In this document: positions 17,923 to 27,003 of the stretch, in pieces
How the letters are laid out: every line of letters begins with the position of its first letter
Position numbering within the stretch: position 1 is the stretch's first letter
Assembly: GCA_964585685.1 (NCBI GenBank)
Contig: CAZPEP010000064.1
Location: forward strand, 104,723 to 168,722
Reading direction: 5' to 3'
DNA: 64,000 bases
Source of the DNA: JALHVH01 sp964585685
Lineage (GTDB): Bacteria > Acidobacteriota > Aminicenantia > Aminicenantales > Saccharicenantaceae
Notes under the pieces: model-generated
The model's database searches: none
What the model was told of the DNA's origin: nothing
What the model saw: the letters and a program-made list of their open reading frames with translations, nothing else
Translations under genes and position numbers: made by a program

Positions 17923-19968
17923 ATGAATATCAAAGGTTCGCTCCTTCTTGTCCTATGCTTCGGGATGACGATCCTCGTCGCCGGGTGCCGGAAGTCGGGG
18001 CCCGAGCCGGCCGCGGCGGCGCCCGAGTTCCCCTGGCAGATCGACCAGTTCGCCGACCTGAAGATCCTGCGCTATCAGGTCCCCGGATTTGAGTCTCTTA
18101 CGGCATCGCAGAAGGAACTCGTCTATTATTTGAGCGAGGCCGCCCTCGCGGGCCGGGATATCATTTTCGATCAGAATTACAGGCACAACATCCGGATCCG
18201 CAAGACGCTCGACGCGATCGTCCAGGGCTACAAGGGCGACCGTCAAGACCCGCGCTGGAACGAGTTCATGATCTACGTCAAAAGGGTCTGGTTCTCCAAC
18301 GGTATCCACCATCATTATTCAACGGACAAGATTATGCCTGGCTTCGACGCGGACTATTTCGCCGCCCTGGTCCGAGACTCCGAGGGTCAGAGCTTCCCGC
18401 TGGACCGGGGGCAGTCGATCGACGACCTCCTGGCCTTCCTGCGGCCGATCCTCTTCGACCCGTCCGTCGACGCCAAGAAAATCTCTCAGGATTCGACGAA
18501 GGACCTGGTCCTCAATTCGGCCGTGAACTTTTACGAGGGCGTCACCCAGGCTGAAGTGGAAAAGTACTACAAAGGCATCGTCGACGGGAAGGACACGACG
18601 CCGATCTCTTACGGTCTGAACTCCCGGGTCGTTAAAAAGGATGGGAAGGTAGTCGAGGAGGTCGCCTCGATCGACGGGCTTTATGGGTCGGCCATCGTAA
18701 AGATCGTCTATTGGCTGGAAAAAGCGGCCGGCGTGGCCGAGAACGAACAGCAACGGAAGGTCATCGAGGCCCTCGTCGCCTACTACCGGACCGGCGACCT
18801 CGAGGAGTTCGACGAGTACAACATTCTCTGGGTCGGGGACCTCGCCTCGATGGTCGATTTCGTCAACGGCTTCATCGAGGTCTACAACGACCCGCTGGGG
18901 ACGAAGGCCAGTTGGGAGTCGCTCGTCAACTTCAAAGACCTGGCCGCCACGAAGCGCGCCGATACGCTCTCGGCCAACGCCCAGTGGTTCGAGGACAATT
19001 CGCCCGTCGACACCCGTTTCAAGAAGAAGGAGGTCAAGGGCGTCTCGGCCAAGGTCATCACAGCGGCTATGCTGGGCGGGGACTGCTATCCGTCGACGCC
19101 TATCGGCATCAATCTCCCCAACGCCAACTGGATCCGCAAAGACCACGGGTCCAAATCCGTGACCCTCGAGAACATCACCTACGCCTATGACCAATCCTCC
19201 CTGAAGTCGGGGTTCGGGAAGGAATTCTCATGGTCCGAGGAGGTCCTCGAGCGGTCGAAGAAGTACGGGCCGCTCGCCGGGAACATCCACACCGACATGC
19301 ACGAGGTCCTCGGGCACGGGTCGGGCCAGCTCATGCCCGGCGTCGGGCCGGAGGCGCTGAAGAATTACCACTCCCCGATCGAGGAGTCGCGGGCCGACCT
19401 CTTCGCGCTTTATTACATATCCGATCCGAAGATGATCGAGCTCGGCCTCCTGCCCGACGAGAACGCGGCCAAGGCGGAATACGACGCCAACATCCGCAAC
19501 GGCCTGATGACTCAGCTCACCCGCATCCAGCCGGGGAAGACGATCGAGCAGGCCCATATGCGCAGTCGGGCCTTGGTCTCCCATTGGGTCTACGAGAAAG
19601 GCAAGGCCGAGAACGTGATCTCCCGGGAGACGAAGGACGGGAAGGCTTACTTCGTCATCAACGACTATCAGAAGCTTCGCGGGCTCTACGGCGAGCTCCT
19701 CGCCGAGGTCCAGCGGATCACGAGCCAGGGAGATTACGAGGCGGCCCGGAACCTCGTCGAGACCTACGGCGTCCAGGTGAACCAGGATCTGCATAAGGAG
19801 GTCCTCGACCGCTATGCCAAGCTGAACCTGGCGCCCTACAGCGGATTCGTCAACCCGGTCTACACACCGGTCGTCGAAAACGGGAAGATCGTCGACGTCA
19901 AGGTCGCCACCGACGAAGGCTACGTCGAGCAGATGCTGAGGTACGGCAAAGAATATTCGTTCCTATGA
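17923..19968 (+). CDS. Dipeptidyl peptidase III (family M49), lipoprotein
   Basis: 681 aa. Zinc peptidase that removes dipeptides from the N-terminus of short peptides. The zinc signature is MHEVLGHGSGQL (HExxxGH form special to M49) near residue 459. The third ligand motif is EESRADLFALYY (EExxxD) near 486. The N-terminus MNIKGSLLLVLCFGMTILVAGC ends in a lipobox, so the enzyme is anchored in the periplasm or on the outer membrane. ATG 17923 is chosen because GGAGAGG lies 9 nt upstream; ATG 17905 and 17917 are alternatives. Likely feeds on peptides, consistent with the OPT transporter nearby. Confidence 0.9.
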   Translation: MNIKGSLLLVLCFGMTILVAGCRKSGPEPAAAAPEFPWQIDQFADLKILRYQVPGFESLTASQKELVYYLSEAALAGRDIIFDQNYRHNIRIRKTLDAIVQGYKGDRQDPRWNEFMIYVKRVWFSNGIHHHYSTDKIMPGFDADYFAALVRDSEGQSFPLDRGQSIDDLLAFLRPILFDPSVDAKKISQDSTKDLVLNSAVNFYEGVTQAEVEKYYKGIVDGKDTTPISYGLNSRVVKKDGKVVEEVASIDGLYGSAIVKIVYWLEKAAGVAENEQQRKVIEALVAYYRTGDLEEFDEYNILWVGDLASMVDFVNGFIEVYNDPLGTKASWESLVNFKDLAATKRADTLSANAQWFEDNSPVDTRFKKKEVKGVSAKVITAAMLGGDCYPSTPIGINLPNANWIRKDHGSKSVTLENITYAYDQSSLKSGFGKEFSWSEEVLERSKKYGPLAGNIHTDMHEVLGHGSGQLMPGVGPEALKNYHSPIEESRADLFALYYISDPKMIELGLLPDENAAKAEYDANIRNGLMTQLTRIQPGKTIEQAHMRSRALVSHWVYEKGKAENVISRETKDGKAYFVINDYQKLRGLYGELLAEVQRITSQGDYEAARNLVETYGVQVNQDLHKEVLDRYAKLNLAPYSGFVNPVYTPVVENGKIVDVKVATDEGYVEQMLRYGKEYSFL

Positions 19969-20039
19969 TATAGGCAAAAGGGGAAAGGGGGGCACGGCCG
20001 TGCTCGACCTCGCATTCGAAGAGGTCCGGAACGGGACCT

Positions 20040-21854
20040 TCATCGCTCCCGGTAAAGGGCATCGATAAGGTCGGCGTATCTCTGCTCGACGATGTTCCTC
20101 CTGATCTTGAGCGTGGGCGTGACTTCGCTCATGCCGATCTCGAAGTCGCGGTCGAGGACGATGATCTTCTTGATCCGCTCATAAGGAGCCAGTCCGGGCG
20201 TCGCCCGGTTGACCTCCTCCAGGAGGAAATCGACCACCTCCGCCCGGCGGCAGAGATCGGCCCGGTCCCCGAAGACGATGCCCTCCGCCCGGGCATGGCT
20301 TTCGAGCTTGTCGAAGTCGGGAACGACGAGGGCCGAGATGAACTTGCGGGTGCTCCCTACGACCACAACGTTGGTGATGAACGGGTTCAACCGGACGAGG
20401 TTTTCGATGGGCTGGGGGGCGACGTTCTTCCCGCCCGAGGTCACGATGATGTCCTTCTTCCGGTCGGTGATGACCAGGAAGCCGTCCCCGTCAAGGCGGC
20501 CGATGTCGCCCGTATGGAACCAGCCTCCGGCCATGGCTTCCCGGGTATCGGTTTCGTTCTTGTAGTACCCCAGCATGACATTGGGACCGCGGGCCAGGAT
20601 CTCGCCGTCCTCCGCGATACGGAGTTCGACGCCGGGGATGGCCTTGCCGACGGTGGCGAACCGATAGTCATCGAGAGTATTGCCGGTCAGGACGGGAGAC
20701 GTCTCCGTCAGCCCGTATCCGGGCAGGATGATGAGCCCCATGGCGTAGAAGAACTCGGCGATGTCCCTGGAGAGGGGCGCTCCGCCGCAGACGAAGAACC
20801 TCATCCGTCCGCCCGTCCGGGAGGTGATCTTCGAGAAGACGAGCTTTTGGGCCAAGCCCCGCTTGAAGGTCAGCGCCTTCGGCACCGGCTCGCGGGCGAT
20901 GACCTTTGCCGCGAATCCCTTCCCCGTCCCCAGGGCCCAGACGAAGACCGCCCTCTTGAGGCGGGACCCGGCCAGGACCTGGTCCATGACCCGGGCGTAG
21001 ATCTTTTCGAAAAGCCGGGGCACGCTGATGACGATGGTCGGCCGGACCTCGAGGAGATTCGCGCCCACGGCCTCGATGCTCTCGGCGTAGGCGATCGTCG
21101 AGCCCCTGTGGATGAAGATGAACGTGGCCGTTCGCTCGAGGACGTGAGACAGGGGGAGAAAGGAGAGGGCCGTGTCGTCGTCCCGAAAGTCGATGACGGT
21201 TGTCAGGGACCTGATGTTGGCGATGAAATTGCCGTGGCTCAACATCACGCCCTTCGGCAGGCCGGTCGTCCCCGAGGTGTAGATGATGGAGGCCAGATCG
21301 CCCGGCAGGACGGCTTCGGCCGAGCGCTCGAACAGCCCGGGCGACCGGTCCTCGAGACGCCGCCCCCTGTCCAGGACATCAGCGAGGGTCCACGTCCCTT
21401 CCGGCGCCTCCCCTTCGAGGAGGATGACGTGCTCGACCGAAGGGAGCCCGCTCCGCACGGCCTCGAGCTTTCTCCAGAGCTCCCGGTCTGCGCAGACGAC
21501 GATCTTCGCGCCCGAGTTATCGACGATGTAGCGGACCAGATCCGGGGAGAGAGAGGTGTAGATGGGAACGGTCACGGCGCCGGCCGAGAGGGCGGCGAAG
21601 TCGGCCATGACCCACTCCGGTCTGTTTTCGGAGAAGAGGGCGACCCGGTCGCCCGGCTTCATGCCAAGGTCCTGGAAGCCCAGGGAGAGCCGCCGGACGG
21701 AGGTCTCGATCTCCTCCGAAGAGATCGGCCGCCAGGCGCCGTTCTTCTTGACCAACATCCTGTCGGGCTTTCGGTGGGTCCGGCAGGCATGAAGGAAGAG
21801 GCGGCTCAGGGTCGTCACATCTTGGTTGACTGCGGTTTTGTTCACGGTTTTCAT
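20040..21854 (-). CDS. Long-chain fatty acid-CoA ligase (AMP-binding)
   Basis: 604 aa. Activates fatty acids with ATP and CoA. The AMP-binding signature IIYTSGTTGLPKGVMLSHG is near residue 190. YGLTETSP, LARGPNVMLGYYKNE, GWFHTGDIGRLDGDGFLVITDR and the C-terminal adenylation hinge DRKKDIIVTSGGKNVAPQPIE are all present. Residue order matches the FadD15/FAA1-like class of membrane-associated ligases. ATG 21854 (MKTVNKTAV) is preferred to one 18 nt upstream, though neither has a strong ribosome site. Monocistronic, convergent with the peptidase gene. Confidence 0.9.
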   Translation of the reverse strand: MKTVNKTAVNQDVTTLSRLFLHACRTHRKPDRMLVKKNGAWRPISSEEIETSVRRLSLGFQDLGMKPGDRVALFSENRPEWVMADFAALSAGAVTVPIYTSLSPDLVRYIVDNSGAKIVVCADRELWRKLEAVRSGLPSVEHVILLEGEAPEGTWTLADVLDRGRRLEDRSPGLFERSAEAVLPGDLASIIYTSGTTGLPKGVMLSHGNFIANIRSLTTVIDFRDDDTALSFLPLSHVLERTATFIFIHRGSTIAYAESIEAVGANLLEVRPTIVISVPRLFEKIYARVMDQVLAGSRLKRAVFVWALGTGKGFAAKVIAREPVPKALTFKRGLAQKLVFSKITSRTGGRMRFFVCGGAPLSRDIAEFFYAMGLIILPGYGLTETSPVLTGNTLDDYRFATVGKAIPGVELRIAEDGEILARGPNVMLGYYKNETDTREAMAGGWFHTGDIGRLDGDGFLVITDRKKDIIVTSGGKNVAPQPIENLVRLNPFITNVVVVGSTRKFISALVVPDFDKLESHARAEGIVFGDRADLCRRAEVVDFLLEEVNRATPGLAPYERIKKIIVLDRDFEIGMSEVTPTLKIRRNIVEQRYADLIDALYRER

Positions 21855-22073
21855 ACTATGACTATTATACATCTATACATCATTTTTCGCGACGGCAAAG
21901 GACGGAAATCATCATCGCCCCAAATATGAGCCGTGCTTTTTTTGCGTGCATTTTGCCCCCTGCCGGACATTATAAAGCCTTGTCCCGCGGGAGTCCATCG
22001 GGTGCTATGCTCGAAGAAGGCCAAGCGATCTCTCCCCAGGCCCGGGCCGATCATCAGGTCTGGGCAGTTGCGC

Positions 22074-23756
22074 TTAGACCTCGATGTCGCGATAGCGCTT
22101 ATCGGCGAAGACCAGCAGGAACCGGAAACAGAGCGCTGAAATAACGGCAAGGACGGCGAAAACAGCGGCGATCAAAGAGGTTCCGCTGACCCCGGCCTTG
22201 ACCAGGAGGGCCGTAATCCCCCAGACGACCGCCAGGATGCCCATGTCGGCGAAAATAGCGATCAGGACATTCAGGTTCTGCTTGATGGCCTTCATCGGGT
22301 TGATCCAGTCGAGAAGCGGGCGAGCCAGGTCGATGATCATCGCCACGGCGGTCAGGGCGATTCCGGCCGTCAGGGCTAACAGGGCCGCAACGAGACAGAC
22401 GAGGGCGCCGACGCGCATCACGAAGATGAGGATCGCCGCCGCCGCGGCGAAGCCCAGCAGGGCGACGAGATAGGAATGGGCGAATTTGGCCAGAACCTGC
22501 TCCCGGGGCGTGACGGGGATGACCTTGGACATCCAGAATTGGCCTCCCTCGCGCGAGAACGCAGAGGACGCCGTCCCGTTGAGACAGCCGCTAACGATCA
22601 TGAAGCCGGCCGCGCCCAGAATGACGTAGACCGAAGTCGACGACGTAACAAATCTCAAGAGGGCCGTGGCGTCTCCCCCGTCCGACCCCATTTTGGCCAT
22701 GACGACGAAGACCAAGGGGATGATGACCGCTGTCAGGACCCCGTTGAGGAGGAAGATCGGGGTGCGGTTCATGATCCGCCATTCGCGTTCGAAGATCGCC
22801 CGGATTGGCCGGCGACCGGACGACACGCGCCGCGACATCTCCGTCCGCGAAAGGGCCCTCTTGCGGCCCGAGACTTCGCCGATCCCGATCAGGCCGCGGT
22901 AGAAGAGCTTATCGGCCGCAATCAGAATGCCCCAGAAAAGCAGGAACGACACGACTGCGAAAACGCAAAGGCTCGCCCATCCGGACGCCGTCCCCGCCTC
23001 GGCCACAGACTTTGTCGCCCAAACGCTGGGGGGAAAGCCTGCGCCGATCCGGGAAAGAAGGCTGTTCGGCGAGGTGAAAAAGCCAGCGACGCCCTCCGGA
23101 CCCATCCGACGGCCCACAGACCTGCCGATCGTGAATTGGAGCGCCATCGCCGCGACGATCAGGACGACGCTGCCGATGACGATCATGACGTCCTTTTTCC
23201 GGCTCAGGCTGACCAGCCGCATCATGCCGACGACCAGGATCGAGACGATCGCCAGGGGGATGACGGGCAGGAGGGCGTAGACCGCGACCGCTCCCGCCCA
23301 ATAGGACGGACGGGCCTTAGACAAAATCCCGTAGGTGATGAGAACGGGCAGGACGAGAGGCATCATGGTCAGGTATTCGTTGACGAGAATGACCGCGAAC
23401 TTCGAGAGCATGACCTCGACCGGCCGGAACGGAAGGGGGACGAGCATCTCCAGGTCCCTGGAAAAATAGAATGCGGCGATCACGTAGTAGAAACCGAACA
23501 GAAGGACGAGGAACTGCCCGAGCAGGATGCCATAGGTCAGAAGGACCCGCTCCTGGCCGATGGGCTGGAGGAATCCGTAGAGGGACTTGATCAGCAGGAC
23601 ATAGCCGTAGAGCGTCGGGAGGATGCTAAGCGCGGCCAGCCCGAAGAGGGGAATGTACCAGCGGTCTTTCTTTTCGACGAATAGCCTGTGGAGGGCGACG
23701 GAAAGGCCAAAATTGGACCTAAGTCCGGCCCGAAGGAGGGAGACGAGGCGGTTCAC
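22074..23756 (-). CDS. ABC-2 type exporter permease
   Basis: 560 aa with about 12-14 hydrophobic segments, the size of the large putative ABC-exporter membrane proteins. The sequence RDLEMLVPLPFRPVEVMLSKF near residue 100 is typical of bacterial ABC permeases that sit on a dedicated ATPase. The start is GTG 23756, overlapping the ATPase stop (GTGA). Substrate cannot be predicted from sequence. Confidence 0.8.
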   Translation of the reverse strand: MNRLVSLLRAGLRSNFGLSVALHRLFVEKKDRWYIPLFGLAALSILPTLYGYVLLIKSLYGFLQPIGQERVLLTYGILLGQFLVLLFGFYYVIAAFYFSRDLEMLVPLPFRPVEVMLSKFAVILVNEYLTMMPLVLPVLITYGILSKARPSYWAGAVAVYALLPVIPLAIVSILVVGMMRLVSLSRKKDVMIVIGSVVLIVAAMALQFTIGRSVGRRMGPEGVAGFFTSPNSLLSRIGAGFPPSVWATKSVAEAGTASGWASLCVFAVVSFLLFWGILIAADKLFYRGLIGIGEVSGRKRALSRTEMSRRVSSGRRPIRAIFEREWRIMNRTPIFLLNGVLTAVIIPLVFVVMAKMGSDGGDATALLRFVTSSTSVYVILGAAGFMIVSGCLNGTASSAFSREGGQFWMSKVIPVTPREQVLAKFAHSYLVALLGFAAAAAILIFVMRVGALVCLVAALLALTAGIALTAVAMIIDLARPLLDWINPMKAIKQNLNVLIAIFADMGILAVVWGITALLVKAGVSGTSLIAAVFAVLAVISALCFRFLLVFADKRYRDIEV

Positions 23757-24481
23757 GTGTCGGTCAGCTCCAGGAAGATGTTCTCGAGGGACGGGCCCGC
23801 ATCCCTGTCGATCTTCTTGAGTTCCTCCATCGTCCCGCAGGCGATGAGCCTTCCCCTGTGAATGATCCCGATCCGGTCGCAGAGCTTCTCGGCGACCTCC
23901 ATGATGTGGGTCGAGAAGAAGAGCGTCTTCCCCCGGTCGCAATGCTCGCGCATGAACTCCTTGAGGTGATGGGACGCCCGCGGATCGAGGCCGACCATGG
24001 GCTCGTCGAGAACCATGACCTCCGGGGCTGGCAGGATGGCTGCCGTCAGCACGATCTTCTGCTTCATGCCGTGGGAGTAGCTCTGAATGGGATTCGTCAC
24101 AGCCTGTTTGAGCTCGAAGATCTCGAGCCATTTGTCGATCCGCTCGAGCCGCTCGCTCTTGGGAACGCCGTAGGCGTCCCCGATGAAGTTCAGGTATTCG
24201 AGCCCGGAAAGCCGCTCATAGACCGCGGGATAATCCGGGACGTAGGTCGTGATCGACTTGCATTTCAGGGAGTCCCGGCCCGTATCGAGGCCGTTGACGG
24301 CGATCGTGCCGGAATCCGGCTTGAGCAATCCGACGATCATCTTGATGGTCGTCGTCTTGCCGGCCCCGTTCGGCCCGAGAAAGCCGAAGATCTCCCCGGC
24401 ATTGATGGTCAGGTCAAGGCCGTCCACGGCCTTGATCTTGCCCTTGTTATAGCTCTTGGAGACGTTCCGGATCTCGATCAC
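23753..24481 (-). CDS. ABC transporter ATPase
   Basis: 242 aa. Walker A GPNGAGKTTT near residue 37, signature SHGMKQKIVLTAA near 135 (LSGGQ replaced by SHGMK, a form common in CcmA/NatA-like exporters), Walker B VMVLDEPMVGLDPR near 157 and the switch histidine in FFSTHIMEV. It powers the permease encoded immediately downstream. ATG 24481 follows AAAGGAG. Confidence 0.92.
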   Translation of the reverse strand: MIEIRNVSKSYNKGKIKAVDGLDLTINAGEIFGFLGPNGAGKTTTIKMIVGLLKPDSGTIAVNGLDTGRDSLKCKSITTYVPDYPAVYERLSGLEYLNFIGDAYGVPKSERLERIDKWLEIFELKQAVTNPIQSYSHGMKQKIVLTAAILPAPEVMVLDEPMVGLDPRASHHLKEFMREHCDRGKTLFFSTHIMEVAEKLCDRIGIIHRGRLIACGTMEELKKIDRDAGPSLENIFLELTDT

Positions 24482-24638
24482 CGCAGGCTCCTTTGCGACC
24501 GGCCAAAGCGTTCGGCTAGTTGGGCAAGCTTATCACAATCTGTGTGCCGGAAAAATACAACCCTTCGATGCCGCGGCCTCGACATCGGTCTTCGCCTTCG
24601 CCGGCTCACCGCCTTCCGCCGGGGACGAGGTCCCTCGG

Positions 24639-25643
24639 TCAGTACCCGGAGCGCGCCTTTCCCCGGAATATCCTGTAGGCATAGATCGTGTAGCCCACGA
24701 CGAGCGGCATCCCGACGAGCGCGATAACGAGCATGACCTTGAGGGTGAGGGGGCTCGATGAGGCGTTCCGGATCGTCAGGCTGAGGGCCGGATCGTTCGA
24801 GGCCCTGACCAGGTCGGGATAGAGATCCGCCCCGACGATCCCCCAGAGCCCGAGGAATGCGGTGGAGGACGCGAGGAAAGCATACCCGTCCTTCCTCCGG
24901 GTCAGGGCGACCTTCATCACGGCGAGCGAAACGAGGACGACGGCGACCGCGATCCATGCCATGACGTTGGCCAATGCCCCCGGGACCGCGAGGACCGCTG
25001 CTACCCCGCTCACCGTCAGGAGCGCTATATGGAAGAACCACAGGACGCCGGCGAACCGCCGGGCCCTCGTCTGCAGGTCCCCTTCTGTTTTCAAGGTCGC
25101 GTAAGCGGACCCGTGAAGCAGAATGGCGACGAGCCCGAAGGCCCCGAGGATGAGAGGGAACGGTCGAAGAAGGGTGAAGAGATCGCCGGAGAAATCCCCG
25201 GCGGCATCCAGCGGCACGCCCTGGATCACGTTGCCGAGGGCGACCCCGAACAGGACCGAGGGGAGCGCGCTCCCGATGAAGAAAGCGCGGTCCCAGAACC
25301 GGCCAGGACCGAAAGCGTGCGCCCGAAATTCAAGAGAAACGGCCCGGAAGATCAGGGAGAAGAGAACGAGCATCAGGGCGAGATAGAAGCCGCTGAACAC
25401 AGTGGCGTAAACCGGCGGGAAGGCGGCAAACAGCGCCCCTCCCCCGGTCAGAAGCCAGACCTCATTGCCGTCCCACACGGGTCCGACCGCGCCCGCCAGG
25501 ACATCCCTTTCCTTCCGTTCCTTGGCCAGGAAGGGAAAGAGCGCGCCGATCCCGAGGTCAAATCCATCCAGGATGGAATACCCGGCGAGAAGGACCCCGA
25601 TCAGGAAGAACCATATGACCTGCAGTCCGTTCCCGGCATCCAT
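24639..25643 (-). CDS. cydB: Cytochrome bd ubiquinol oxidase subunit II
   Basis: 334 aa membrane protein with eight or nine hydrophobic segments. The N-terminus IWFFLIGVLLAGYSILDGFDLG is the CydB signature, followed by GPVWDGNEVWLLTGGGALFAAFP and SLEFRAHA. Together with CydA it forms a high-affinity quinol:oxygen oxidoreductase in the inner membrane. ATG 25643 is used since AAAGGA is 7 nt upstream; ATG 25649 would sit 1 nt from it. It starts 2 nt after the cydA stop. Confidence 0.95.
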   Translation of the reverse strand: MDAGNGLQVIWFFLIGVLLAGYSILDGFDLGIGALFPFLAKERKERDVLAGAVGPVWDGNEVWLLTGGGALFAAFPPVYATVFSGFYLALMLVLFSLIFRAVSLEFRAHAFGPGRFWDRAFFIGSALPSVLFGVALGNVIQGVPLDAAGDFSGDLFTLLRPFPLILGAFGLVAILLHGSAYATLKTEGDLQTRARRFAGVLWFFHIALLTVSGVAAVLAVPGALANVMAWIAVAVVLVSLAVMKVALTRRKDGYAFLASSTAFLGLWGIVGADLYPDLVRASNDPALSLTIRNASSSPLTLKVMLVIALVGMPLVVGYTIYAYRIFRGKARSGY

Positions 25644-25645
25644 GA

Positions 25646-26977
25646 TCATGTCCTTTCAGGCGCCGGGGCGCTGTCCTCCGGCCCTTTTCGGATCAGCCCG
25701 AGGATGACCCTCAGCCCGGCCGCGCCGATCAGGCCGTAGACCAGGACGAAAAGGACGAGCGTCAGGAGGATGTTCCCGGCCGGGACGACGACGGAGGAAG
25801 CATCCGCCGTTCTGAGGACCCGGTAGACGGCCCAGGGCTGTCGCCCGACCTCGGCGGCGATCCATCCGAACTGGTTGGTGAGTAGCGGCAGAGGGGCGGC
25901 GACGAGGAGAAGCTTAAGGAACCATCGGGCATCCCAGATCTCCCCCCGCGCCAGGAGGAAGACACCGACCAGGCCGAGCCCCAAGAAGGCCATCCCGAGG
26001 ATGATCATCACGTGGTAGGAAACGAACGGCAGGACGACCGGAGGCTTCTCGTTATCCGGGAACCTGTCAAGCCCCGTGACCTCGGCGTTGACATCGCCAT
26101 GGATCAACAAGCTCAGGAGCCCGGGAACGCCGACGGCGAGATGCGTCTTCCGTGCCCGCGGGTCGGGGATCCCGAATAGATACAGCGGCGCTCCCTTTTG
26201 GGTTTCCCAGAGGGCCTCGAACGCGGCCAACTTCTCGGGCTGGGTCTTCGCCACCTGGACCGAATGCGCATGCCCGGAAAAGAGCGAGAGGACGGCGGCG
26301 GCGGCGAAGATCGCGAGCGCCGGTTTCAGGAGCAGCTTAGCCGTCCCGATGCGTCTCCCATTGATCAGGAACCAGGCCGCGATCCCGGCCGCGATGAGGG
26401 AGCCGGTCATCCAGCCGGCCAGGATCGTGTGCACATAGCGAACGACTGTCGACGGGTTGAAGGCCGCCGCGAAGAAATCCGTGAGCAGGGCCTTCCCCCC
26501 TTCGAGCCGGAACCCGGCCGGGGTCTGCATCCAGGAGTTGGCGATGATGATCCAAAGACCCGAGAGGTGGGCGCCCAGAAAGACGAGGAACGAGGAGAGC
26601 CAATAGGCCCGCTTCGAGACGCGTGCCCGTCCGTAGACGAGCACGCCGAGGAAGACGGACTCGAGGAAAAAGGAGAGGATCCCTTCGGCCGCGAGCGGCG
26701 CGCCGAAGATGTCCCCGACGGTCCGTGCGTATCGGGCCCAGTTGTTGCCGAACGCGAACTCCAAGGAGATCCCCGTGGCCACTCCCATGACGAAAACGGC
26801 GCCAAGGATGCGGACGAGGAACGTCGAAAGCGACCGGTAGGCCTCGTCCTTTTTCTTCAGGTAGAGGGATTCCAGGACGAGGATGATTAGGGACAATCCG
26901 AGAGTCGTCGGTGGAAAAAGGAAATGAAAGCCGGCGGTGAAACCGAATTGGATTCTTGCCAACAGAACGGCGTCCAT
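25646..26977 (-). CDS. cydA: Cytochrome bd ubiquinol oxidase subunit I
   Basis: 443 aa. Carries haems b558, b595 and d. Visible are ARIQFGFTAGFHFLFPPTT with the haem b595 histidine near residue 19, GISLEFAFGNNW, and the GRQPW motif (VGRQPWAVYRVLRT) near residue 380. The loop that binds quinol is short (Bacillus-type, without the long Q-loop insertion of E. coli). ATG 26977 follows AGGAGGAG. It lies 26 nt after the OPT transporter, so all three genes probably share the promoter at 29.0 kb. Function: microaerobic respiration or oxygen scavenging. Confidence 0.95.
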   Translation of the reverse strand: MDAVLLARIQFGFTAGFHFLFPPTTLGLSLIILVLESLYLKKKDEAYRSLSTFLVRILGAVFVMGVATGISLEFAFGNNWARYARTVGDIFGAPLAAEGILSFFLESVFLGVLVYGRARVSKRAYWLSSFLVFLGAHLSGLWIIIANSWMQTPAGFRLEGGKALLTDFFAAAFNPSTVVRYVHTILAGWMTGSLIAAGIAAWFLINGRRIGTAKLLLKPALAIFAAAAVLSLFSGHAHSVQVAKTQPEKLAAFEALWETQKGAPLYLFGIPDPRARKTHLAVGVPGLLSLLIHGDVNAEVTGLDRFPDNEKPPVVLPFVSYHVMIILGMAFLGLGLVGVFLLARGEIWDARWFLKLLLVAAPLPLLTNQFGWIAAEVGRQPWAVYRVLRTADASSVVVPAGNILLTLVLFVLVYGLIGAAGLRVILGLIRKGPEDSAPAPERT

Positions 26978-27003
26978 CGCTCCTCCTTTTCGAGCTAGCC
27001 TCC

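Noticed and set aside
19993..20004. GCACGGCCGTGC palindrome after the dipeptidyl peptidase III gene as terminator
   Set aside because: Only 6-bp arms with no loop and no T-run.
20295..21929. 544-codon plus-strand frame opposite the acyl-CoA ligase
   Set aside because: Antisense shadow; the opposite strand has complete AMP-binding motifs.
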